From CALARM01 sp964431735 (GTDB lineage Bacteria; Vulcanimicrobiota; SpSt-956; JAKJGF01): 29,118 bases of DNA. Shown here in pieces: positions 6,710 through 13,780 of this stretch (positions are counted from its first letter, which is position 1; each line of letters begins with the position of its first letter). The notes under the pieces were generated by a model. The model was not told the origin of the DNA and searched no databases. It saw only the letters and a list, made by a program, of their open reading frames with translations. The DNA is taken from positions 1 through 29,118 of the forward strand of contig CAYSLJ010000096.1 in assembly GCA_964431735.1 (NCBI GenBank), given 5' to 3'. A program made the position numbers and the translations under genes.

Positions 6710-9700
6710 ATGCAACAAACTCTTGAACTAAAGAAATTAAGAGAAAAAAATCCTGATTACATTTCAAAACATCCTTTCGAACATCAGAAAGATGCCTTTG
6801 AACATTTAAGTAGATTATTTACTTTTAAAGATAACAGTCATCAGTCAGGCATACTTGTTCTTCCTACCGGTGCTGGAAAGACTTTTACCGCGGTAAACTG
6901 GATATGCAGAAATGTACTTCCAAAAAATGTTAAAGTGTTATGGCTTGCCCATACAGACCATTTACTTGAACAGGCTTATGAAACATTCAGAAGTAATATT
7001 CTGGAAACTCATAGCAGAGAAACGATTAATATAAGAGTTGTTTCAAGTAACCCGGCGTATTCAAAGGCATCGGACATAAGCCCTTCAGATGATATATTGA
7101 TAGTCACTACTCAAACAGCTATAAGTAACTGGAATACAAATGCCCTTGACGGTAAAGGCCAGAAAAGAAAAACTGCCTTTGAAGAATTTATAGATCATTC
7201 TAAAGATACAAAATTATTTCTTGTTCTGGATGAAGCTCATCATGCTCCTGCTTACGGATGCAGAAGCCTTCTTATAGGAAATAAAGATAAAAAAGGTATA
7301 AGAAATATGATTCCCAATCTTTATTTACTGGGTTTGACTGCCACACCTGCCTATAATGATGAAAGACGAAGAGGATGGCTCTTTGAAATTTTCAATACAG
7401 AAATCTTTAAGAAAAAAGGAATTATTTATGAAGCAGATAAAGCCAAATTAATAGAAGAGGGTATTTTGGCTATACCTGTGTATAGTGAAAAAAATACAGG
7501 CGAAGAAATAGACGTAGATGATAAACTTTATAATCACCTTGTAAGAGAACATAAGGATTTACCTGAGTATATAATAGAAAAACTTGCGGAAAATAAAAAA
7601 AGAAATGATTTTATTATTAAAGAATATTTAGAAAAGAGGGAAAAATATGGTAAAACTATCATCTTTGCAGATAGATGGTTTCAATGTGTCTATATAAAAG
7701 AACAATTGAGTAAGCATGGAATTAAAGTTGATGCAGTATATACTCATATCGATGCCACTCCGGCTACTGCAGAAGAAAGAAATAAAAGAAGTACAACAGA
7801 AAACAGGGACATATTAAAAAAATTCAAAGATGATAAAATAGATGTTCTACTCAATGTTAAAATGCTTACGGAAGGGACAGATGTTCCATCTGTAAATACT
7901 GTTTTTGTAACCAGACAGACTACAAGTTCAATTTTACTGACTCAGATGATCGGAAGAGCCTTACGAGGCAAAAAAGCAGGTGGAGGCAAAAATAAAGATA
8001 AAGCAAACATAGTATTTTTCACAGATAACTGGAAGAAATATATAAATTTTCCTCCCCTTACAGAAGGAGAAAAAGACGAAAGTGAGCCTGAAAAAATAAA
8101 GGGCTATTATCCTGTCGAATATATATCAATAAGACTTGTAGAAGAAGTATGTAAAAAAATTGACAGTGGAATTGTTATTTCTGAAAGAGATTATCTGGAA
8201 CAGATACCGATTGGATGGTATGAAACTGAAGTATTGATAGAAGTAGAAGGTGAGATAAATAAATTTACTGAATTTGTCATTGTTTATAAAAATACACAGG
8301 AAAAATTCGAAAAATTCATTAAAGAAATACCAGTTAAACTGGATTCTGAATGGGAAAAAGAAAAACTAGATGAGAAATGGATGGAAGAATATGCACAGGA
8401 ATGGATTAAGCGTTATTTCGATCAAGAAAAAGACGACATTAATAACACTCTTGATTTTGATTTGATTAAAATTGCGAGACATATAGCACAGTCAGGAACT
8501 TCTCCTGTCTTCTATACATTTGAAGAAAGAGACAGACATGATTTAACTAAAATAGCAAAAGAATTAATTTATGATAATGAATTTATAATTCAGGAAAAAC
8601 TGCAGATATGCTACAATGATCCGGAAAGTCTCTGGAAAATATTTTATAAGAATTATAATAGGTTTAAAACCGCCTTTGATGCTGAAAAAAATAGAGTATA
8701 TCATATTATTAAATTTGATACCGAGCCAGGTGTAAAAATTGATGGTCCAGAAAACAAACCCAGAAAAAGAGAATTAACAAAAGAAGAAAAAGAACAGGTC
8801 TGGAGGAGAGATAATTATATCTGTCTCTGCTGTGGAAAAACAAAAAAAGAAGGAAAAAGAGTAGAACTTGAGATTGATCATATTATACCATTCAAATTTG
8901 GTGGAGAAGCAACTGTTGAAAACTCTCAAACACTCTGCAGTCTCTGTAATAGAAAAAAATGGATTAATGAGGTTAATTTCAGAATATTTGCCAGTCCGCG
9001 ATTAACTCCTCCATCTGAACTTGACACCTTCATACTTTCTCAATCTGAAGATCGAGAGATTGATTTAAGAAGAGTAGTCAATATGTTCTATCACTGCCAT
9101 GCAGTATCAGATGTTAGAATAGGTCTGGATAAAAGAAGCAAAAATCACTATAAGGTCTGGGAAATAGTGCTTTATGAAAATAATAATCCTCTCTGGTTAA
9201 TCAAAAAGAAAGCTACACTTCTGGATTTTATACACAATAGTTTAAATTGTCCTTTTGTTGAAGATATAAAAATTATATCGCCAGGGTTTATATCTGCAGG
9301 TGAATGGAATACAAAAGGGTTGGATTTCTTCAATCAGGGAAAATATGAAGAAGCTATTAAATACTATGATAAAGCTCTTGATATTGAACCGGAACATGTT
9401 AACAGCTGGCATAATAAAGGAGTCCTGCTGAAGAAACTTGGAAGAAACACAGAGGCTATTGAATGTTATGATAAAGTTTTAGAGATTGATCCTGAAGCTC
9501 TTAATACATGGTATAACAGGGGAATTATCTTAAAAGAAATTGGAAAAAATGAAGAAGCTATGAAGTGTTATGATAAAGCTTTAGAGATCGATCCCGGATA
9601 TTTTTATGCATGGAATAACAAAGGAAGTATTCTATATAATCAGGGAAAAAATGAAGAAGCTATTGAATGTTATGATAAAGCTCTAATAAATAATCCTTCC

Positions 9701-9859
9701 TATGTTCATGCCTGGTATAACAAAGGTGTTGCTCTAGAGCGTCAGGGTAAACAGGAAGAAGCTCTTAAATATTATGATGAGGCTTTAGAGATTGAGCCAG
9801 AATATGAATTAGCAAGAAAAGCTAGAGATAAAACTATGATGATGTTGAATAAGAAATAG
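6710..9859 (+). CDS. SF2 helicase-HNH nuclease-TPR fusion, candidate defence protein
   Basis: A 1049-residue multidomain protein. Residues 1-450 form an SF2 (ResIII-like) helicase: Walker A LPTGAGKT at 51-58, DEAH at 174-177, LTATP at 209-213, and QMIGRALRG at 412-420 as motif VI. A 230-residue region without a recognised domain follows. Residues about 685-750 form an HNH nuclease with C705/C708, DH at 723-724, N738 and C743/C746, all apparently intact. After a linker, five 34-residue TPRs fill 863-1032. AAGGAG before ATG 6710 supports the start. Helicase plus nuclease fits restriction-like or anti-phage proteins such as single-chain DNA-clearing enzymes; TPRs would bind a partner or sense a trigger. 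No methylase or second subunit is adjacent. Domain calls are firm; the defence role is inference. Confidence 0.9.
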   Translation: MQQTLELKKLREKNPDYISKHPFEHQKDAFEHLSRLFTFKDNSHQSGILVLPTGAGKTFTAVNWICRNVLPKNVKVLWLAHTDHLLEQAYETFRSNILETHSRETINIRVVSSNPAYSKASDISPSDDILIVTTQTAISNWNTNALDGKGQKRKTAFEEFIDHSKDTKLFLVLDEAHHAPAYGCRSLLIGNKDKKGIRNMIPNLYLLGLTATPAYNDERRRGWLFEIFNTEIFKKKGIIYEADKAKLIEEGILAIPVYSEKNTGEEIDVDDKLYNHLVREHKDLPEYIIEKLAENKKRNDFIIKEYLEKREKYGKTIIFADRWFQCVYIKEQLSKHGIKVDAVYTHIDATPATAEERNKRSTTENRDILKKFKDDKIDVLLNVKMLTEGTDVPSVNTVFVTRQTTSSILLTQMIGRALRGKKAGGGKNKDKANIVFFTDNWKKYINFPPLTEGEKDESEPEKIKGYYPVEYISIRLVEEVCKKIDSGIVISERDYLEQIPIGWYETEVLIEVEGEINKFTEFVIVYKNTQEKFEKFIKEIPVKLDSEWEKEKLDEKWMEEYAQEWIKRYFDQEKDDINNTLDFDLIKIARHIAQSGTSPVFYTFEERDRHDLTKIAKELIYDNEFIIQEKLQICYNDPESLWKIFYKNYNRFKTAFDAEKNRVYHIIKFDTEPGVKIDGPENKPRKRELTKEEKEQVWRRDNYICLCCGKTKKEGKRVELEIDHIIPFKFGGEATVENSQTLCSLCNRKKWINEVNFRIFASPRLTPPSELDTFILSQSEDREIDLRRVVNMFYHCHAVSDVRIGLDKRSKNHYKVWEIVLYENNNPLWLIKKKATLLDFIHNSLNCPFVEDIKIISPGFISAGEWNTKGLDFFNQGKYEEAIKYYDKALDIEPEHVNSWHNKGVLLKKLGRNTEAIECYDKVLEIDPEALNTWYNRGIILKEIGKNEEAMKCYDKALEIDPGYFYAWNNKGSILYNQGKNEEAIECYDKALINNPSYVHAWYNKGVALERQGKQEEALKYYDEALEIEPEYELARKARDKTMMMLNKK

Positions 9860-9907
9860 AAAATTACTGATACATTAGTCAGGACTTACGAAAAAATAAA
9901 AGGAAGC

Positions 9908-9990
9908 TGTCATCGCACGTGAAGCAATCCCGTCATTACAGCAAAAACTATTTGAATTACTTTTTACTTTGCTCCTCGCAATGACGAAAT
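9908..9990. repeat. Palindromic intergenic repeat
   Basis: GTCATCGCACGTGAAGCAAT near 9911 is roughly inverted by TTGCTCCTCGCAATGACG near 9969, giving a stem-loop of about 80 bases. It resembles the dispersed GTCATTGCGAGGAG-type repeats seen in many bacterial genomes. It lies in the 339-base gap after the helicase gene, whose remainder is AT-rich with one hairpin at 10108. Confidence 0.5.
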
Positions 9991-10107
9991 GCTTGTCTTC
10001 TAATTAGAGTTTTATATTGCTTTTATTTATAATTTATAAAAATAGCTGATTTTACGTAATTTTTTCTGAATAGATAAAAATTAAAATTTCTTTAATTAAT
10101 TTTTTTG

Positions 10108-10126
10108 ACCGGCAGAATTTGTCGGT
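10108..10126. terminator. Short hairpin resembling that at 3846
   Basis: ACCGGCA (10108-10114) pairs with TGTCGGT (10120-10126), one pair being G-T, around a 5-base loop. A run of seven T lies on its 5' side, so it would terminate minus-strand rather than plus-strand transcripts. It shares its arm with the hairpin at 3846-3869. Confidence 0.3.
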
Positions 10127-10198
10127 ATGAACATGATAGATTAGTAAGAGATGTAATTATAAATAATATTCAATATATCAGAAAGGGTGGTATTATTT

Positions 10199-10786
10199 AT
10201 GGATAACGACATGAAAAAATGTCCTTTCTGTGCCGAGGAAATAAATGTAAATGACACAGAGTGTGTACATTGTGATAGTAAACTGGATAAAAATTCTGTA
10301 GAGGAAATAAAAAAATGTCCCTTCTGTGCAGAAGAAATAAATGTAAACGATACAACGTGTAAATATTGTGACAGTAATTTAGATACAAAATCAGATATTA
10401 AAACAAGTGAAGAAAAAAGTATCTCATCAGATCGGATAACACCTTTAATAACGGTTAAAAGAAAGCGGACATCTAACGTTTTTATTTTGTCCTTTATTCT
10501 TTTATTACTCTCTTTTCGAATGTTCTGTGGTATTTTCGTAATTCAGCCGATAGGAGCGATCCCAGATGGTATAACTATCGTCTATTGGCGAAGTGGATTA
10601 AATCTTCCCTTTGTAGCTTCCGCTGATGGGTTGCTTGAAGAGTCAGGTGCAGGTGTATCTCTTCTTGGTAGAGGCTTAATGCTTTCAAAAATGTCTGATC
10701 TCCTTAAGGAAAGAAAGATTTTTGTAATTGGCTATTCAGAAACTCTTTATCTGTACTCAACCGGCGGAAAACAATATGAAAAATAG
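10199..10786 (+). CDS. Double zinc-ribbon protein with one membrane segment
   Basis: A 195-residue protein of unknown function. Two near-identical zinc ribbons open it, each KKCPFCAEEINVND followed by a second CxxC (residues about 5-30 and 40-65). One hydrophobic segment lies near 92-115 (VFILSFILLLLSF), and the remaining 80 residues form a domain I do not recognise. I prefer ATG 10199 over the in-frame GTG 10187, because AAAGGGTGG lies about nine bases before the ATG and overlaps the GTG. It is the first of three consecutive plus-strand genes with this ribbon and is followed after 37 bases by the next. The ribbons probably bind zinc and mediate protein contacts at the membrane; that is a family-level expectation only. 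Confidence 0.8.
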   Translation: MDNDMKKCPFCAEEINVNDTECVHCDSKLDKNSVEEIKKCPFCAEEINVNDTTCKYCDSNLDTKSDIKTSEEKSISSDRITPLITVKRKRTSNVFILSFILLLLSFRMFCGIFVIQPIGAIPDGITIVYWRSGLNLPFVASADGLLEESGAGVSLLGRGLMLSKMSDLLKERKIFVIGYSETLYLYSTGGKQYEK

Positions 10787-10823
10787 AAATAGATAAATAT
10801 GTATTTGTAAAGGAGGATAATAA

Positions 10824-12428
10824 ATGTTAGAAGAAATGAAAAAATGTCCCTTTTGTGCTGAAGAAATCAAAGCCGAAGCTGTTAAATGTAAACACTGTAA
10901 AAGTAGTCTCTTACCAACAGTGGAAGAAAAAATACCTGGACAAAAAGATAAGAGAAAAATTTCAGGTTCCAATTCCTTAATCAGTCTAAAAAGTGGTGCT
11001 ATAGCAGGTGCTGCTATTGCTATATTTATTTTTTTATATTTATTGATACTAAAATTATCACCTGACTTTGTTAAAAAGAGATTTTTTATAGAACCATTTT
11101 CTATGGAGTCTTTCCTCTTTAAAAAAATTGACTTTTTTCTTAATGAACATATACATGTTTCAAACTTTACAGTACTTATTTTTATTTATATATTTATTTG
11201 CTGGTGTCTAACAGGTATTATTGTCGGGGTTACAGGGGGATGTACCGGTTTATCATGTTCTTATAAAAAAAGTGCAGTTATTGGATTTATTACAGGAATA
11301 ATAGTGTTTTTTGTAATTGGAGGTAACTGGTATATTTATCCTGTTCTTGGATGTGTTACAGGTTATCTGGCATCTTTCATAGAAAGAAAATATTTCAGAA
11401 GGATGAACCTGTTGAGTTTTCCAGAGTTCTGGAAATTATCAGTAATTAATAATAAAAAGCCGATTTTAATAGGTTTTGTAGTAATCGTCTTATTTATAAC
11501 AGGTTTTTTGCTGATAAATAATATTATGCTGCCTTATGTCTGGAATTATAAAGGGGAAGCTTTATTGAAATCAGGAAATGGATGGGATGCGCTTGAATAT
11601 TTTGATAATGCATTAAAAAAGCAACCGCATAATTCATTTGTTTTATGTAATAAAGGAAAAGCCTTTAATTTATTAGGTAAATATGATGAAGCTATAAGCT
11701 GTTGTGATGAAGCTTTAAAAATAAGTCGGAAAAACAAATCATTACTAAAAACTTGTACTGATGTCAGGAATGTTGCAGAATGTAATTTATCATATAATAA
11801 AGGAATGGATTTATATAATCAGCATAAATATGAAGAATCGATAGAATATTACAATAAGGCTTTATACATAGAACCGGCAAATGAAAAATATCTTGCTGCC
11901 AAAAAGCAGGCGCGTACTGCCATAGAAAAAAAAGAAGAAGCCTCTATATTATATAATAAAGGGAAAAATTTATATAATCAAAATAAATATAAAGAAGCAA
12001 TAGCATATTATGATAAAGCATCAGGTTTAGATCCCGACAACGATACATATTCTAACGCCAGACATCAGGCTTATAGCTCCATATTATATAATAAAGGGAA
12101 AAATTTATATAATCAAAATAAATACAAAGAAGCAATCGAATATTATGATAAAGCATTGGAATTATATGATAAGGATGAGGATGTATGGTACGATAAAGGG
12201 AATATACTTGCTCTTATGGGATATTATGATGAAGCTATTGAATGTTACGATTCCGCGATATATATTGATCGTAATTTTGCCTACGCCTGGTGCGGCAAAG
12301 GCAATGCCCTTGCAAGTCTTGGTAGAGCAGATGAAGCAATAGTCTGTTATAGATTGGCGTTACGTGCTGCTCCAGATAATAAATATGTACAAAAATGCAA
12401 TTATGATGCCAATAATAACTCCTATTGA
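10824..12428 (+). CDS. Zinc-ribbon membrane protein with seven TPR-like repeats
   Basis: A 534-residue protein. A zinc ribbon (C8, C11, C22, C25) opens it, then four likely membrane segments (about 57-78, 114-138, 150-187 and 212-236), then TPRs from about 237 to 519, including EAIEYYDKAL-type motifs. TPRs around 375-408 and 418-451 are encoded by almost identical DNA, a recent internal duplication. AAAGGAGG before ATG 10824 supports the start. It probably shares a transcript with the gene before it. The TPR sequence is close to that in the helicase-HNH protein, so the two may share ancestry in this region or a partner. It is likely a membrane-anchored scaffold; function unknown. Confidence 0.85.
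   Translation: MLEEMKKCPFCAEEIKAEAVKCKHCKSSLLPTVEEKIPGQKDKRKISGSNSLISLKSGAIAGAAIAIFIFLYLLILKLSPDFVKKRFFIEPFSMESFLFKKIDFFLNEHIHVSNFTVLIFIYIFICWCLTGIIVGVTGGCTGLSCSYKKSAVIGFITGIIVFFVIGGNWYIYPVLGCVTGYLASFIERKYFRRMNLLSFPEFWKLSVINNKKPILIGFVVIVLFITGFLLINNIMLPYVWNYKGEALLKSGNGWDALEYFDNALKKQPHNSFVLCNKGKAFNLLGKYDEAISCCDEALKISRKNKSLLKTCTDVRNVAECNLSYNKGMDLYNQHKYEESIEYYNKALYIEPANEKYLAAKKQARTAIEKKEEASILYNKGKNLYNQNKYKEAIAYYDKASGLDPDNDTYSNARHQAYSSILYNKGKNLYNQNKYKEAIEYYDKALELYDKDEDVWYDKGNILALMGYYDEAIECYDSAIYIDRNFAYAWCGKGNALASLGRADEAIVCYRLALRAAPDNKYVQKCNYDANNNSY
11946..12157 (+). repeat. Near-identical internal TPR-coding direct repeats
   Basis: About 77 bases at 11946-12022 recur at 12081-12157 with only a few differences; the period is 135 bases, or 45 codons. 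Each copy encodes ILYNKGKNLYNQNKYKEAI and the following helix. Such identity at the DNA level implies recent duplication and predicts copy-number change by recombination. Confidence 0.8.
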
Positions 12429-12483
12429 TAACCCTGTTGAAAGTGGAGGGGCGACTCCTGGACATTTGTGATTTATAATTTAA

Positions 12484-12571
12484 GGGTACAGGAAATTTCG
12501 TTTTTAATGGCGTAAAATAAAGATTTAGATGAACACTATGGAGAGATAATTTATCTAAATAATTTAAATAT
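12484..12571. repeat. Dispersed hairpin repeat type E, copy 1
   Basis: A TTTTTAATGGCGTAAAATAA lead is followed by a stem formed by TTTAGAT and its complement ATCTAAA. Related copies lie at 20246-20326 and 25226-25300, and inverted at 26338-26410. The unit is about 75-85 bases and encodes nothing, which fits a small non-autonomous mobile repeat. Confidence 0.65.
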
Positions 12572-12588
12572 AAAGAGAGGAATTAAAT

Positions 12589-12893
12589 ATGGATGAAAGT
12601 GGAATGCAGTTTTTCTGGACAGGTGTCATTTTCTGGTCTTTTCTGGGAGCAATAGTAAGTGCGTTAATCATGCAGGGTAAAACAAAAGATCAGGGAAAAA
12701 TTTTTGTTTATGCCCTTTCAGGTTTTTTCTGGGTATTTTTGGCATTCTTTTGGCACTTGCAGCCCAAGCAGTTCCAGAAACCCCTGTGGTTAAACGCGAA
12801 CCTTACATGGTGAAAAAATGCCCTTTCTGTGCGGAAGAAATTAAAGCTGAAGCCATTAAATGCAAACACTGCGGAAGCATGCTTCCTGGATAA
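12589..12893 (+). pseudogene. Frameshifted membrane/zinc-ribbon gene
   Basis: The first frame (12589-12813) encodes two hydrophobic segments (WTGVIFWSFLGAIVSALIM and a FFWVFLAFF stretch) and then a nonsense tail. From 12744 a different frame reads ILLALAAQAVPETPVV and then KKCPFCAEEIKAEAIKCKHC before stopping at 12891-12893. One missing base near 12741, in TTTTTGGCATT, explains it: restoring it gives one protein of about 101 residues, two membrane segments plus a C-terminal zinc ribbon. AGAGAGGA lies before the ATG. Either the gene is freshly broken or this is a sequencing error. It is the third zinc-ribbon gene in a row, with the ribbon at the opposite end from the other two. Confidence 0.8.
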
Positions 12894-12910
12894 AAAATAA
12901 AATAATTAAA

Positions 12911-13528
12911 TTAAGTCTTTCCTGAATTATCCTTAATTCCTTTTCTGAAAACCAGACTTAAATCTATTTCCAGACCTTCAAAACCTTCAACTTTTATCTT
13001 ATTGGATTTTGTATATACTTCAGGCGTTCCATAACTATCATTATTCCTTAATTTATAAATATAAATTTCTTTCTCATCAGGATCTACAATCCAGTATTGC
13101 TTTACACTGTTTCTTTCATAAAGCATTTTTTTCTTTAAACAATCTTTAGATGCGGTAGAAGGAGAAAGGATTTCTATCACTATATCAGGAGCGCCGGTAC
13201 AACCCTTACTATCTATCTTATTTTTATCACAGACAACAATTATATCCGGCTGCACAACATCAAATATGTCTTTATCATTTTTTTTCTTCCCGGAATGGAA
13301 TCTTACATCTAGAGGTGCACCATATACCTTACAGGTTTTATCAGATAGATAATTAGCTACCTGCCTTAATAATTCAACGGATATCTCCTGATGAAGAGGA
13401 GTGGGAGAAGGACTCATATTATAAGGAACTCCGTTAATGATTTCCCATCTCTCATCATCAGGCCAGGACAGATAGTCATAATAACTGTATTTTTTTTCTT
13501 TGTTCAGCTTTCTGGCAATGCTTTCCAT
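12911..13528 (-). CDS. Uma2-family (DUF820) putative endonuclease
   Basis: A 205-residue member of the Uma2 family, which has a PD-(D/E)XK nuclease fold. The family signature is complete: the ERWEIINGVPYNMSPSPTPLHQ opening (26-47), VQPDIIVVCD with D95, PDIVIEILSPST with E119, the K-rich KKKMLYE helix and the VKQYWIVDP strand. AAGGAG lies 11 bases before ATG 13528. These genes are numerous in repeat-rich genomes and are sometimes mobile; the substrate is unknown. It faces the zinc-ribbon genes tail to tail and is not linked to any methylase. Confidence 0.9.
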   Translation of the reverse strand: MESIARKLNKEKKYSYYDYLSWPDDERWEIINGVPYNMSPSPTPLHQEISVELLRQVANYLSDKTCKVYGAPLDVRFHSGKKKNDKDIFDVVQPDIIVVCDKNKIDSKGCTGAPDIVIEILSPSTASKDCLKKKMLYERNSVKQYWIVDPDEKEIYIYKLRNNDSYGTPEVYTKSNKIKVEGFEGLEIDLSLVFRKGIKDNSGKT

Positions 13529-13552
13529 AATATACCACTCCTTTACAGGATT

Positions 13553-13625
13553 TTTATTCTATAGATTTTTAATTTATATATTTTTATTGTATACATTTTC
13601 ATTGTATATAATTTAGTTGTATATC
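13553..13625. repeat. AT-rich TATAGATTTT/ATTGTATA repeat tract
   Basis: Runs of TATAGATTTTTA, ATTGTATACA and ATTGTATATA recur in this tract. Similar tracts lie at 18070-18125, 20830-20985, 22225-22320 and 23370-23465. They are made of short variants rather than exact copies. A 7-bp stem (GTTATGG and CCATAAC, 13629-13655) follows. No gene is seen in this gap. Confidence 0.45.
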
Positions 13626-13738
13626 AATGTTATGGCCGGTAATGAGTTCCATAACGTGTCCTTCTTAATATATAATAACAGCACATGTTATGAAATTCAA
13701 TTGTGATTATGAAAATATGTCATAATAGAATTAATTAT

Positions 13739-13763
13739 CCCGTCACACTCTACCTGTGACGGG
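13739..13763 (-). terminator. Terminator of the PLD-like gene
   Basis: CCCGTCAC (13739-13746) pairs perfectly with GTGACGGG (13756-13763) around a 9-base loop. It lies 18 bases past the stop of the minus-strand PLD-like gene. The T-run is weak, but position and stem make it the likely end of that transcript. Its CGTCAC/GTGACG arms resemble the heptamer of the palindromic repeats. Confidence 0.55.
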
Positions 13764-13780
13764 ATTGAATCATTGACTTG

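Noticed and set aside
10187..10198. GTG at 10187 as the start of the double zinc-ribbon gene
   Set aside because: The AAAGGGTGG ribosome site overlaps this codon and is well placed for ATG 10199.
12589..12813. A complete small membrane protein of 74 residues
   Set aside because: The other frame carries a coherent continuation with a zinc ribbon, so this is the first part of a frameshifted gene.
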